Shown: positions 15,271 through 25,283, counted from the first letter of the stretch. The stretch: 64,000 nt of DNA from BJHL01 sp040378885 (GCA_046316615.1 JBKDAN010000054.1:8161-72160), one strand, 5' to 3'. Program-made: numbers and translations. The notes: generated from the letters alone by a model not told the origin.

Positions 15271-16950
15271 CCTCGGCGCATTGTCCTCAAGCGTCGCCAA
15301 CTGATCCTTGTACTGCTCGCGCAGCGGCTCCACGACTTCTTTGATGAAGCGCTGCGTCTGTTCCACGCTGCGACCGACATACTTCATCGGGTCCATCACG
15401 CCCGCCCAGTCCAGCTCCTCGCGCAGCGGGCCGCCGCGTTTGGTGCTCCAGAAGTGCTTGTCGGCTTGTAGGCGTTCGAGCAGGTCGTTGTCGAGGCCTT
15501 CTTGCTTCACGCGCAGCCCTGCGGCTTGGGCGTGCTGGCGGATGAGTTCGTGATACTCCTGGCGGTCGCCTCCGAGCTTGACGCAGGCCATCAAGATGTT
15601 CTCGGTAGCCATGAAGGGCAGTTCGGCCATCAGGTTCTTGCGGACCATGGCTTCATGCACGATGAGACCGCTGGCGACGTTGTGCATGAGGTCGAGCGCG
15701 CCATCGAGAGCAAGGAAGGCTTCGGGCAGTGAGAGGCGGCGGTTGCTGCTGTCGTCGAGCGTGCGCTCGAGCCACTGCGTGGCGGCGGTGTCGTAGGCGT
15801 TGCCGACGAGGTTCATGACGAAACGCGTGAGGCCGCAGATGCGTTCGCAGCGCATGGGGTTGCGCTTGTAGGGCATGGCACTGCTGCCGATTTGCTTGGT
15901 TTCGAAGGGTTCGTCGAGTTCTTTGCGATTGCTGAGGAGGCGGATGTCAGTGGCGACTTTGTGGAGGACGCTCGCGCAGGAAGCGAGGTCGGCGAGGATG
16001 AAGGTGTCGATGACGCGGGGGTAGGTTTGGCCGACAACCGGGAATGTGCGACTCTGCGTGAATTCAACAGCTCGGAATGTGCGAAACTCGTCAGGCGTCA
16101 TGCGCCGTAGTGCCGTCACCTCTGCCTCGTAGTTTCGCCTCGTTTCAGTGCTAGCGAGCAGTTTCGCATGATCTTCACGCCAAGCGATAGCGTGTTGCCT
16201 CGATTCTGCAAGCTCTTCGTCGGTCTTGTATGGAGGTGATTCCCATCCCTTCTCATCCAGTTCGTACAAGAACGCTTGTTCCAGCCTCTCTACCTTGTTG
16301 TGCTGGTCGTTCATCAATGAGAGGTACGATGCTTGCGTTCCTGTTGCGCCGCGTAGGCCCCTTCTTCGAAGATTGAGAATAGAGATCAATTGGCGAAATC
16401 GCCAGTGGATCAACTCAAGTTCGCACGCCCACATAGCAAATCGACGCCCGACGGTGACTGGTTGCGCCGGTTGGTAGTGCGTGAATCCCAAAGTGGGTAC
16501 ACGGACATGTTGCTCAGCCATCGCTGCGAGCCTGTCGATGACCTGAACGATCTTGTCGTCGATGAGGCCGACGGCGTAACCAAGAGTTGAGAGATCAGCA
16601 TTGCACACCACATCCTGACTCGTCATCCCCAGATGAATGATCCCCTTCGCCTTCGGGCACGAGTCTCCCAGCGCATGCACGTGCGCCATCACATCATGCC
16701 GCAACTCGCGCTCATACTTCTCCGCCGCCTTCATTTCAGCATCGGTTATGCCGCCCGGGCGCGTGACAACCGCTCGCAGCTCCTCGACCTGCTCTTTGGT
16801 CACAGGCAGGCCCATCTCGTGCTGCGCCTCAGCGACGGCGAGCCAAATGCGCCGCCACGTGTTGAACTTGTGGCGCGGCGACCAAAGCTCCAGCATCTGC
16901 TTGCTGGCGTTGCGAGAAGCGAGGGGGCTCGTGTATGTGTCGTATGACAT
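15265..16950 (-). CDS. purB: Adenylosuccinate lyase, enlarged
   Basis: 561 residues, against roughly 430-485 usual for the family. The fumarase/ASL superfamily signature SSAMPYKRNP lies near residue 355, and the catalytic-His region THYQPAQP is present. The eukaryote-like landmarks GATGTQASYL and HKVERLEQAF are kept. Between HNKVERL and GQTYPR (about residues 227-300) lies extra sequence not expected in the family. The DNA from about 16.04 to 16.6 kb is also markedly poorer in GC (near 50%, with the flanks near 65%). The enzyme acts twice in purine synthesis (SAICAR to AICAR, adenylosuccinate to AMP). The reading frame is intact. Confidence 0.92.
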   Translation of the reverse strand: MSYDTYTSPLASRNASKQMLELWSPRHKFNTWRRIWLAVAEAQHEMGLPVTKEQVEELRAVVTRPGGITDAEMKAAEKYERELRHDVMAHVHALGDSCPKAKGIIHLGMTSQDVVCNADLSTLGYAVGLIDDKIVQVIDRLAAMAEQHVRVPTLGFTHYQPAQPVTVGRRFAMWACELELIHWRFRQLISILNLRRRGLRGATGTQASYLSLMNDQHNKVERLEQAFLYELDEKGWESPPYKTDEELAESRQHAIAWREDHAKLLASTETRRNYEAEVTALRRMTPDEFRTFRAVEFTQSRTFPVVGQTYPRVIDTFILADLASCASVLHKVATDIRLLSNRKELDEPFETKQIGSSAMPYKRNPMRCERICGLTRFVMNLVGNAYDTAATQWLERTLDDSSNRRLSLPEAFLALDGALDLMHNVASGLIVHEAMVRKNLMAELPFMATENILMACVKLGGDRQEYHELIRQHAQAAGLRVKQEGLDNDLLERLQADKHFWSTKRGGPLREELDWAGVMDPMKYVGRSVEQTQRFIKEVVEPLREQYKDQLATLEDNAPRV

Positions 16951-16965
16951 AGTGTTGACGTTGTT

Positions 16966-17193
16966 TTAGAGCAGCTCGACAAACTGATCGACAGAAAGCC
17001 CCGCATCGCGAATGATGGCGCGAAGCGTGCCAGACTTCAGTTCTTTATGATCCGGTACGGTCAGTGGCGCACGTGCTGGGTCGCTGGGATGACGCAGTCG
17101 CACATGACTTCCCTTCTGTCTCACGGCGACGTACCCAAGGCGCTCAAGTGCCGCAATGGTCTCGCGTCCGGAGATGACAGGAAGCGACCTCAT
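16966..17193 (-). CDS. hicA: HicA-like mRNA interferase toxin
   Basis: 75 residues from the ATG at 17193, the normal HicA size. The double-stranded-RNA-binding-like fold is shown by ISGRETIAALERLGYVAVRQ, followed by the catalytic-His segment KGSHVRLRHP (His30) and LTVPDHKELKSGTLRAIIRD, all standard for HicA. The start overlaps the upstream HicB stop by four bases. HicA cleaves mRNA unless bound by HicB. Confidence 0.92.
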   Translation of the reverse strand: MRSLPVISGRETIAALERLGYVAVRQKGSHVRLRHPSDPARAPLTVPDHKELKSGTLRAIIRDAGLSVDQFVELL

Positions 17194-17420
17194 GCCGCGA
17201 ACGTCACTTCGGTGATGATCGCCGGTCCCGTCGATGGGATGGGCTGCCCGCTCGCCGTCAAGTCTTCCACCACGAGTTCGATGGCTTCGCGGATGTTCAC
17301 GAGACACTCTTCCACAGTCTCCCCTTGGCTGTAGCAACCAGGAAGAGTGGGGCACTGCACGAAGTAGCCGCCTTCAGGCTGAGGGATGAGAACGACGGGA
17401 AACGAGCGCGGTGTGCTCAT
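17190..17420 (-). CDS. hicB: HicB-like antitoxin, short form
   Basis: 76 residues with the RNase-H-like HicB fold (FPVVLIPQPEGGYFVQCPTL, then GCYSQGETVEECLVNIREAI). No C-terminal DNA-binding domain follows, so autorepression by this protein alone is doubtful. The order hicB then hicA, with a four-base overlap, is one of the known arrangements. The pair sits between purB and an ABC-F gene, all on the minus strand. Confidence 0.9.
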   Translation of the reverse strand: MSTPRSFPVVLIPQPEGGYFVQCPTLPGCYSQGETVEECLVNIREAIELVVEDLTASGQPIPSTGPAIITEVTFAA

Positions 17421-17450
17421 GCACGATTGTAGTGACCGCTGCCCCGCACG

Positions 17451-19391
17451 TCACCCGCGTTTATTCTCCAGCTCATTCCACCGCTCATACAGCGCCGCGA
17501 CCTTTGCGTGGGCATCGCCGCTGCGCGTGCACACATCCTGAAATCGACGCGTATCGGCCATCACCTGCGGATCAGCCATCTGTGCATCGAGTTCGCGAGC
17601 AAGCGACTCAGCCTCCTCAATCGCTTTCTCCATGTTCGCCAGTTCCTGCTGCTCCTTGTAGCTGAGCTTGACTTTCTTCGCAGCTGCGGGCGTCGGAGCC
17701 GCGGCGGTCACCATCGCGGCTGCTTCTGCGCTCTTGGCGTTGCTCGCGCGAGCCGCTCCCCGTGCGGCGAGTTCATTCTCGCGCTGCTGGGCCTCATGCC
17801 AGCGTTCCCACTGCTCGTAGTCTGCAAACGCCCGAGCGCCGCCGGCGCCATCGAGAGCGATGAGCAGCGACGACAACCGCGCCAGCATCGCCCGGTCGTG
17901 CGTCACCAGTACCACCGCGCCGGGGAACTCTTCGAGGCTCTCCTCCAGCACTTCAAGCGAAGGAATATCCAGATCGTTTGTCGGTTCGTCCAGAATCAGC
18001 ACATCCGCAGGCTCGAGCATCAACCGCGCGATGTGCACGCGGGCTTGTTCGCCGCCGCTGAGCGCTCGCAGGGGCTGCTTGAGCTGCTCGGGGGTGAACA
18101 AGAATCGCTTCGCCCACGAGTTGATGTGAATCGTGCGATCGTTGTAGATAACCGCGTCACTGTGTGGACTGAGCGCGTCCCGCAGCGAGATACCAGGATC
18201 AAACTCCGTCCGATGCTGGCTGAACAGCACCACGCGCAGCTTCTCGGCGTGCTGCACCGTGCCCACCGGCGGCGCACTGGGCGGCAGGTTCGCGTCTTTC
18301 GCATCGCGAACAGCCCTCTCCGTCGGCGCATCAGGCTCCAGTTGCTTCATCAGCACGCGAATCAGCGTTGTCTTGCCGCTGCCGTTGGGCCCAAGCAGGC
18401 CCAGCACGCTCTTGGGTGCCAGCACGATGTCCAGATCGGTAAACAGCCGCTTGTCGCCCAGCGACTTTGTAATCGCCCGTGCCTGTAGCAGCTTTTGTGT
18501 CTGCCGCCCTGTTGCGCCAAACTCAATTGCCGCGGCTTTCTGTGGTGCGTTGCGATTGCGCAGCTCCGCAAGCTCATCCATGCGCTCGTAGCTGGCCTCG
18601 ATGCGGCTCTTGCTCTTGGTGCGGCGGGCCTGAGCGCCGCGGCCCAGCCACCGCAAGTCTTCGCGCACTTGGTTGGCGAGGCTTTGCTCCTGCGCCGCCT
18701 GCCCATCCAGAAACTCCTGCTTGCGCCGCAGGAATTCGCTGTAGTTTCCCGCGACGCTGAAAGTGCCTTGCGGGTAGGCTCGGCTCAGCTCCACGATGCG
18801 GGTGGCAACGTTCTCCAGAAAGTCACGGTCGTGCGTCACGATGATGCTGGCGATCTGCGTCTGGCGCAGCATCTCTTCCAGCCACTCAATTCCCTCAACG
18901 TCCAAGTGGTTGGTCGGCTCGTCAAGCAGCAGCGCGTCGGGTTCCTTCGCCAGTTCGCGTGCAATCGCCAAACGCTTGCGCCATCCGCCCGAAAGCGTGC
19001 TCGCGATCTGCTCATGCTGCGTGAATCCCATGCGGTCCAGCGTCATCGTCGCCGCCAGCTCTGCCTCATGATCATCATGCAGGGCCGGTGCCTGCCCACG
19101 TTGCATCGCATCGCGCAGTCCTGCCAGCACCACGCCGTGCACCGTGAGTTCCGGCGGAAACTCATCCTTCTGCGCCACATACGCGATGCGTGCGCCGCGG
19201 GTGGCGGTGACGACGCCGCTGTCGGCGTGCTCGATCCCTGCCAGCAGTTTGAGCAAGGTGCTCTTGCCGCTGCCGTTGGGACCGATCAGCGCGAGCCGCT
19301 CGCGAGCGTCGAGGCTGAGAGCGACGCCGCGAAAGAGCGTGCGCGTACCGAACGACTTGGCCAATTCGCGAGCGACAAGAAGAGGAGGCAT
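17451..19391 (-). CDS. ABC-F family ATPase (Uup/EttA type)
   Basis: 646 residues with two ATP-binding cassettes and no membrane helices. Walker A GPNGSGKST is near residue 37 and GPNGSGKTT near 345. Signature motifs are LSGGWRKRLAIARELAKEPD and LSGGEQARVHIARLM, Walker B LLLDEPTNHLD and LILDEPTNDLD. The charged C-terminal region (KLSYKEQQELANMEKAIEEA) is predicted coiled coil, as in Uup. ABC-F proteins act on the ribosome or on nucleic-acid structures, and Uup-type members affect transposon excision and ribosome assembly. Substrate class is inference. Confidence 0.9.
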   Translation of the reverse strand: MPPLLVARELAKSFGTRTLFRGVALSLDARERLALIGPNGSGKSTLLKLLAGIEHADSGVVTATRGARIAYVAQKDEFPPELTVHGVVLAGLRDAMQRGQAPALHDDHEAELAATMTLDRMGFTQHEQIASTLSGGWRKRLAIARELAKEPDALLLDEPTNHLDVEGIEWLEEMLRQTQIASIIVTHDRDFLENVATRIVELSRAYPQGTFSVAGNYSEFLRRKQEFLDGQAAQEQSLANQVREDLRWLGRGAQARRTKSKSRIEASYERMDELAELRNRNAPQKAAAIEFGATGRQTQKLLQARAITKSLGDKRLFTDLDIVLAPKSVLGLLGPNGSGKTTLIRVLMKQLEPDAPTERAVRDAKDANLPPSAPPVGTVQHAEKLRVVLFSQHRTEFDPGISLRDALSPHSDAVIYNDRTIHINSWAKRFLFTPEQLKQPLRALSGGEQARVHIARLMLEPADVLILDEPTNDLDIPSLEVLEESLEEFPGAVVLVTHDRAMLARLSSLLIALDGAGGARAFADYEQWERWHEAQQRENELAARGAARASNAKSAEAAAMVTAAAPTPAAAKKVKLSYKEQQELANMEKAIEEAESLARELDAQMADPQVMADTRRFQDVCTRSGDAHAKVAALYERWNELENKRG

Positions 19392-19432
19392 TGCTCAAAC
19401 GTATGCGTGAAAACGCTGAAATCCGTGCGAAC

Positions 19433-21667
19433 TCAGCACCCCTCGCCCGAGAAGACTGCCAGAAACCGCATCACATCGTCTTCGCTCGGGTACACGCCGT
19501 CGTTGTTGAAATCAATCGAGTCGCAGTTGCCGCTGCTGCAAGGCCCGCCCGCAAGCACATTGAAGAAGTCAATCACATCCTGGTCGCTGGGCGACACCAG
19601 ATCGTTATTGAAATCAATGTCATTGCACGTCACATCGCGCACGCTGCCCGTCGTGACCAGCGCAAAGCCCTGCGGCCCCATTGGCACGTTGCTCGCCACC
19701 ACGCTCACCGCCCAGCGGCCAGTCACCGGCGTCGGCAGGTTGATCTGCTCCACCAGATTGCGCGCATCTGCCACGCCACCCGCGACAGAGAATCGCACAG
19801 TGAAGTTGTTGCCCAGATACGTGATGCCGGTCGGGCTCGTCACGACGAGGTCAAGATCGTTCACGATCGCGACTGACGAAAACAGTTCTGCCGCCTGATC
19901 CGTCCACGTCAGCGTGACTTTCAGCGGCTGCGTGCTGTCCGTCACGTCCACGAAGTACGTGAGCCCCTCAAAGTTCTCCAGCGCACGCGGATCACTGTTG
20001 CGAATGTCGCGCAGCACAAGCCGCCGCGTGTCTGTCGGCGTGTTGAACCACAGTGCGTTGTCGATCAGAACGCGTCCCCAGCCTTCCGTCATGTTGGGCC
20101 AGTTCTGCACTGCTGTCATGTCCGCCGCACCATTCAGCAGTGTGGCACGCACCAGAGCCGCACTGGGAATGAACCCATTGCCAGCCGTCGCGATGCCCGT
20201 TGGAAAGTACCCGTCGGTGAAGTACTGCCGCACCAGCGCCGCGCTGCCTGTTGCGCTTGGCGCTGCAAAGCTCGCGCCGTTCGGGAAGGTCACGACGCCG
20301 CAGTTCTCGCCATCGGTCGGCAGCGCAGCCGATGTGATACCGCAGCCCGGCGTCATCAAGTCAGGCTTGCGCCGTCCATCTGCCGTCGGCCCCACGCCAC
20401 CCACGCACGATGCGTCCTGCGTCGGATAGTTCCGGCTACCAGCAATGCCCAGAATGTTCTTCGCATTCTCGGGGTTGCGCACCGTGTTTTCATTACTCAC
20501 GCTGAAGACAACCGTGTGTTCTTCATGGTCGCGCACAAAGCGGTCGACCGCACGCGTCGTCGTGTCGTACGCCGTGGTCGAGTCGTTGCCCCAACTGTTG
20601 TTGTGCAGAAACGCGCCCTGCGTGCGATGCAGATCCAGCGCGTCATACACAAACTGCTCGCCAAACGCCGGAATACCGCCAAACACCAGCTTCGCGCCAT
20701 ACGCCACGCCGCGTCGATCGCTCGCATCGCCGCTGTCGCCCAGCGCCGTCACCGTCACGTGCATGCCGTGCGGAAAGATCAGGTTGGGCGGCGCGTTGTA
20801 CGCCAGCACCTTGCGATGCGTGGGCCCCACGGGGTTGCTGTCTGCCAGCGAGCAGTGGGAGAGGTCCAGCGGATCATCAATCACGCCCAGAATCTGTCCC
20901 ACACCTGTAATACCACGCGCGTAGATGCTCTCCACATTCACCTGGTTGCTTTGCAGCACCCAGCGCGTCAGCGTGTTGCTTCGCACCGCCAGGTCGGCCG
21001 CAGGCTCAGCCATCTGCAGGCCGGGCAGTGCGCGCAGTGCATCCATGCTCGCAAACGGCACGACAGCATCCAGCACGCGTTGCTCACCCAGCACGCTCGT
21101 GTTCACATGCCGTGCCCCAGCGATCTTGTTCAGCGCGTCGATTGCTGGCGGCGCCGCGGCGCCGGGCATCAGCGCCAGCGTCACCCACGCATCACCCTGC
21201 TTCGCATCCGCGCGGCGCTCTTCATGCCGCCATGCCGTTAACGCCGGGTCTTGCAACAACTCCGGCGCAATCTTCCACGCATCATCGAACCGGTATACGT
21301 TCGCCACCAGCCCCGCGTCCCGCGCGGCTTGCACCGTCCACTCAGGCAGCGAAGCCAGATACGCATCACGCGGCAGATACCCATGCAGCGTCACACCGGC
21401 CGCCGTCAGATCCGCCCGCACAAACCGCGTCATGGGTCCCGTCAGCGTGATGACCACCGGCTCACGCGGCAGGCGCGTGTCGCCCGCCGCTTGCATCAAG
21501 TCTGTCAGCCCCGCCCGCTCCACGCCGCCCGTCCGCAAGTGCAGCACGCCCGCACGCGGCGGCGATACATCCTCCGCCGGCGCGACAACATCGCCATGCG
21601 CCGCGCCCGCACACAGCAGCAACGCAGCAGCACTCTGACGACCAAGCGGTTGACGCGCGATACGCAT
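19433..21667 (-). CDS. Secreted subtilisin-like (S8) peptidase with two dockerin-like C-terminal modules
   Basis: 744 residues. A signal peptide (to about residue 25) and a propeptide-like region precede the catalytic domain. The triad is Asp264 (LGVIDDP), His303 (FPHGMHVTV) and Ser466 (NGASFAAPSATG), with oxyanion Asn357 in NNSWGN. A beta-rich P-domain-like region follows. The C-terminus holds two EF-hand-like modules, CNDIDFNNDLVSPSDQDV and CDSIDFNNDGVYPSEDDV, each ending near a Gly-Cys. These belong to the cysteine-framed dockerin-like type of Phycisphaerae and probably serve surface attachment. Confidence 0.9.
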   Translation of the reverse strand: MRIARQPLGRQSAAALLLCAGAAHGDVVAPAEDVSPPRAGVLHLRTGGVERAGLTDLMQAAGDTRLPREPVVITLTGPMTRFVRADLTAAGVTLHGYLPRDAYLASLPEWTVQAARDAGLVANVYRFDDAWKIAPELLQDPALTAWRHEERRADAKQGDAWVTLALMPGAAAPPAIDALNKIAGARHVNTSVLGEQRVLDAVVPFASMDALRALPGLQMAEPAADLAVRSNTLTRWVLQSNQVNVESIYARGITGVGQILGVIDDPLDLSHCSLADSNPVGPTHRKVLAYNAPPNLIFPHGMHVTVTALGDSGDASDRRGVAYGAKLVFGGIPAFGEQFVYDALDLHRTQGAFLHNNSWGNDSTTAYDTTTRAVDRFVRDHEEHTVVFSVSNENTVRNPENAKNILGIAGSRNYPTQDASCVGGVGPTADGRRKPDLMTPGCGITSAALPTDGENCGVVTFPNGASFAAPSATGSAALVRQYFTDGYFPTGIATAGNGFIPSAALVRATLLNGAADMTAVQNWPNMTEGWGRVLIDNALWFNTPTDTRRLVLRDIRNSDPRALENFEGLTYFVDVTDSTQPLKVTLTWTDQAAELFSSVAIVNDLDLVVTSPTGITYLGNNFTVRFSVAGGVADARNLVEQINLPTPVTGRWAVSVVASNVPMGPQGFALVTTGSVRDVTCNDIDFNNDLVSPSDQDVIDFFNVLAGGPCSSGNCDSIDFNNDGVYPSEDDVMRFLAVFSGEGC

Positions 21668-21822
21668 GGGTGATTCCTGGCGGGCGACCTTTGCCCAGAA
21701 ACAACACTATCGACCCGCCGCGAACGCGACTGGCCGAGAACCCGCCGACCCATGCATCTATACGAATCCGCCCGCCGTCAGTTCCTCCCCCAAGGCCCGA
21801 GAAAGCCCCGTCCCCCGGCCTT

Positions 21823-22380
21823 TCACACCTGCGGCCGGGCATGCCCCATCCGCTGGTTGAACGCCGCCGATGTCCCCTTGGCAATCGTGATGGTCTTCCA
21901 CTGCCCGCTGCCCACCACCGTCCGCGCGCACCACACCAGTTGTCCCGTGTGATACCCAGCATGCGCCAGCGATCGCGTCAAAGCCCGCATCACGGTGTGC
22001 GGCTGACTGCGAATCGTCACCACGCGATGCAGATCTTCATCTTGCAATAAGGCAATCGCTCCCAGCACGCACGTCCAGCCCGCAGCCCACGTTGCAAGTA
22101 TCGCGTCGCGCCCCGCCTCGCCCTCAGGAAAGTCATCGACAAACTCGGCATCGCGATTCCGCCACGGCTTCTCACCATCGCTGGTCAGAAAGTCAGTGAA
22201 GCGCGACCGGAAGTTCCCCGACATGTGCTTTACAAGGATCGCCGCGGAGTTGGTCTCGCGATCAAGACCCATTCGCAGGTGCGCAGCGTTCATCTGCGCA
22301 AGGGCCTTGTCGCCCAGCGCACGCACCGCTGTAAACTCCGCTTCGATATCAGCGATGATGACGCGATCTGTTTCAGCCAC
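21823..22380 (-). CDS. DinB-superfamily protein, DUF1572 type
   Basis: 185 residues from a GTG. The putative metal-binding histidines of the four-helix DinB fold are in LVKHMSGNFRSRF and LAHAGYHTGQL. Together with the NRDAEFVDDFP segment these match DUF1572. Function of the family is unknown; related DinB proteins include metal-dependent thiol transferases. It starts only 22 bases after the fabF stop and is probably cotranscribed with it. The remaining 155 bases before the subtilase gene show nothing notable. Confidence 0.82.
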   Translation of the reverse strand: MAETDRVIIADIEAEFTAVRALGDKALAQMNAAHLRMGLDRETNSAAILVKHMSGNFRSRFTDFLTSDGEKPWRNRDAEFVDDFPEGEAGRDAILATWAAGWTCVLGAIALLQDEDLHRVVTIRSQPHTVMRALTRSLAHAGYHTGQLVWCARTVVGSGQWKTITIAKGTSAAFNQRMGHARPQV

Positions 22381-22402
22381 GCGTCAGTCCCCGCGAAAGA
22401 AC

Positions 22403-23704
22403 TTACTCGTACCGCGCCACAATCAGCGTCACGTTGTGCCCGCCGAAGCCGAATGTGTTGTTCATGGCGTACTTGGTCTTGCGTTCCCGCGCGTGGTGAG
22501 GCACCAGATCAAGATCAAACGGTGTCACGTTGCCCTGCGCGTCCTTCGTGCCCGGGTTGTCCAGGTTGATGGTCGGCGCAATCACGCCGTCGCGCACCGC
22601 GTGAATGCATGCCACGCTCTCAAGCGCGCCGCTTGCGCCAAGGCAGTGCCCGTGCATGCTCTTGGTGCTGCTCATCAGCAGGTGGCCCTTGCTGCTCTTG
22701 CGAGCATGATCGCCAAACACCTTCAGCACCGCCGCACACTCCGCCTGGTCACCCAGTGGCGTGCTCGTGCCGTGGCTGTTGATGTAATCAATCTGGTTGG
22801 GATTGAGGCGAGCGTCGGCCATCGCCATCTTCATGCTGTTGCTGGCGCCCAGGCCGCCTTCGTCCGGAGCCGTGATGTGATACGCATCGCACGAATTGCC
22901 GAAGCCTACAAGCTCTGCGTAAATCATGGCACCGCGCTTCTTCGCGTGCTCTTCGGTTTCGAGCACCAGCATCGCCGCGCCTTCGCTCAGCACAAAGCCG
23001 TCGCGATCCACGTCAAACGGCCGGCTCGCCTTCGTCGGCGCATCGTTGCGGCTCGACAGCGCCTTCATGGTCATGAACGCGCCCAGACACAAAGGCGTAC
23101 ACGCGGCTTCGGCGCCGCCCGCAATCATCACGTCCGCCAGCCCGCGACGCAGGTAACCCATCGCATCGCCGATCGCATGCCCGCTGCTGGCACACGCCGT
23201 CGCGTGGCAGCTCGCCGGACCCTGCAACCCGTAACGAATGGAAATGTTCCCCGTCGCCGCATTCGCCATCAGCTTGGGAACCGTGAAGGGATTGATGCGA
23301 TCCGGACCCTTGCCCAGCAGCGTGGTGACACCTTCTTCAATCGTCTTGATGCCGCCGATGCCTGAGCCGACCACGACGCCGCAGCGGTCGTGGGCTTCCT
23401 TACTGAAGTCAACACCCGCTTGATTGACCGCTTCGACCGCGGCTCCCATCGCCAGTTGCGTGCAGCGGTCCATGCGCTTGGCTTCGCGCACTTCGATGAC
23501 CGAGACGGGGTCCCACTTCTTGACCTGACCGCCGATCTTGACGGACCACTTGCCTTCGTACTGCGCGAAGTCATCACCTTCGATCGCGGTGATGCCCGAG
23601 CGACCTTCGCGCATCGCCGCCCACGTATCGCGGGCGTTATGTCCGAGGTTGCTCAGGGCGCCGAATCCAGTGATGACGACGCGATGCTCGCCGGGGCGTG
23701 TCAT
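22403..23704 (-). CDS. fabF: Beta-ketoacyl-acyl-carrier-protein synthase II
   Basis: 433 residues, normal length for FabF. The condensing-enzyme Cys-His-His set is visible: Cys in ATACASSGHAIG, His in INSHGTSTPLGD and His in KSMHGHCLGASG, plus the C-terminal NNTFGFGGHN. It elongates fatty acids in the cytoplasm. No acpP is adjacent; the upstream neighbour is divergent. Confidence 0.95.
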   Translation of the reverse strand: MTRPGEHRVVITGFGALSNLGHNARDTWAAMREGRSGITAIEGDDFAQYEGKWSVKIGGQVKKWDPVSVIEVREAKRMDRCTQLAMGAAVEAVNQAGVDFSKEAHDRCGVVVGSGIGGIKTIEEGVTTLLGKGPDRINPFTVPKLMANAATGNISIRYGLQGPASCHATACASSGHAIGDAMGYLRRGLADVMIAGGAEAACTPLCLGAFMTMKALSSRNDAPTKASRPFDVDRDGFVLSEGAAMLVLETEEHAKKRGAMIYAELVGFGNSCDAYHITAPDEGGLGASNSMKMAMADARLNPNQIDYINSHGTSTPLGDQAECAAVLKVFGDHARKSSKGHLLMSSTKSMHGHCLGASGALESVACIHAVRDGVIAPTINLDNPGTKDAQGNVTPFDLDLVPHHARERKTKYAMNNTFGFGGHNVTLIVARYE

Positions 23705-23996
23705 AAGTGCGAAAACCTCCAGTGGGTGAGAAAGATAGGAGGCTCACCGCTACACGGCCCCGCCAAGCCCGAACAGAGCCCGTTTCTCCTATCGAATCAT
23801 GGCGACTCACCCAGTCGTCCCCCGGGACTTCGCGCAAAGTTCGCCAACAACTCCGGTGCTGTGCCTCATCCTCGCCCGCATCGTGTCAAGGAATGATGGA
23901 TTTTCGTGCTGTGCCGCTTATGCCGCCCTCCGTTGTCGTCGATCTGCTCTTCACCGGACCTTGCTCGGTCCGCCAACACACACGGAGATCAGCACC

Positions 23997-25283
23997 ATGT
24001 CATCGCACAGCCAGCGCACTTTCTCGCAGCACCCCATCGTCGATCGCTTCGTGCGCGGCGCCATGGTCGCTGCTGGTGTCCTCATCATGTTCCTCGCAGC
24101 AAGCAGCGTCGGCGGCTGCGGCGCTGGCAACGGCAAGTACACCAGCGAACGCAAGAATCTCGCCAAGGCCCGCATCGATGGCCTCAAGAGCCAGAACGAG
24201 CACCAGATGGGTCTGCAGTCGCTGGTTGCCGGCAACCTCGAAAAGGCCGAAAAGCACGCCGATCGCGCCATCACCCTCGCTGACACCGTCGCACGCAACT
24301 GGGTGCTCAAGGGCCGCATCAAGCTCGAGCAGAGCGATCTTCAGCAAGCCGAACTCGCCTTCATGAAGGCCGCCGAACTCGATCCCAAGGATGTCGACGC
24401 GATCTACTACCAGGGCCTGCTCGCCGAGCGCGTCCTGCAGCGCGACGAAGCCCTCAAGTTCTACACCCAAGCTGCTGAGATGGACGTGCAGAACCCGCAG
24501 TATGTCCTCGCTGCTGCCGAAGTCATGATCGACCTCGGTCAGATTAACGAAGCCGAGCAGTACCTGCTGGGCAAGCAGACCACCTTCCGCCACACCACTG
24601 GCATCCAGCAGACGCTGGGCCACATCGCGATGCTGAAGAACGACTACGCCAGCGCGGAGAAGTACTTCAGCGAAGCTCGCCTCCTCGCTCCCAACGAAAG
24701 CGACGTGCTGGAAGACCTCGCCCGCGCTCAGTACCTCAACAGCAACTGGGCCGAAGCCGAAAGCAGCCTCAGTCGCCTGACCAAGAGGATTGAGAACAAG
24801 GAGCGCAGCGACCTGGCGTACATGCAGAGCAAGTGCCTCATGAACATGGATCGCAACGCCGAGGCTCGTGACATTCTGGTCGAACTCACCAAGACCGACT
24901 GGGGCAAGAACAACCCCGAAGCGTGGATCAGCCTGGGCCAGGCCGCCTTCTCCCTGCGAGACACCGCCCGCCTCCGCCTCAGCTTCGCCCGCACCATCGC
25001 CATCGCGCCCGACCGCCACGAGGGCTACGTCCTCAAGGGCCTGCACCTCCAGCGCATGGGCGACCTCGACGGCGCGGAGCGCGAGTTCCGCAAGGCCGTG
25101 GAGCGCCAGGCCAGCGCCGAGAACCACATCCTCCTTGGCATGGCTCAGGCCCGCAACAACAAGACCGACAAAGCCCGCGAGAACTTCAACGCGGCCTTGC
25201 AGCTCGACCCCAGCAATCAACTCGCCACCGCTCTGATCGCGCAGCCCGACAAGGCCGCGCAGCTCGCCGGTGTGTCAGAGTAA
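23997..25283 (+). CDS. TPR-repeat lipoprotein
   Basis: 428 residues from the ATG at 23997. A hydrophobic N-terminal segment ends in a plausible lipobox (SVGGC), so the protein is likely lipidated and faces outward. The rest is nearly all tetratricopeptide repeats, for example AELDPKDVDAIYYQGLLAER, AARLLAPNE-type turns and AIAPDRHEGYVLKGLHLQRM, about ten repeats by eye. TPR lipoproteins often act as assembly or scaffold proteins for pili or secretion systems. No partner is encoded nearby. Confidence 0.85.
   Translation: MSSHSQRTFSQHPIVDRFVRGAMVAAGVLIMFLAASSVGGCGAGNGKYTSERKNLAKARIDGLKSQNEHQMGLQSLVAGNLEKAEKHADRAITLADTVARNWVLKGRIKLEQSDLQQAELAFMKAAELDPKDVDAIYYQGLLAERVLQRDEALKFYTQAAEMDVQNPQYVLAAAEVMIDLGQINEAEQYLLGKQTTFRHTTGIQQTLGHIAMLKNDYASAEKYFSEARLLAPNESDVLEDLARAQYLNSNWAEAESSLSRLTKRIENKERSDLAYMQSKCLMNMDRNAEARDILVELTKTDWGKNNPEAWISLGQAAFSLRDTARLRLSFARTIAIAPDRHEGYVLKGLHLQRMGDLDGAEREFRKAVERQASAENHILLGMAQARNNKTDKARENFNAALQLDPSNQLATALIAQPDKAAQLAGVSE

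Noticed and set aside
16040..16300. Intein in purB.
   Set aside because: The extra segment is only about 70 residues, has no splice-junction Cys/Ser and His-Asn ends, and does not interrupt an active-site motif.
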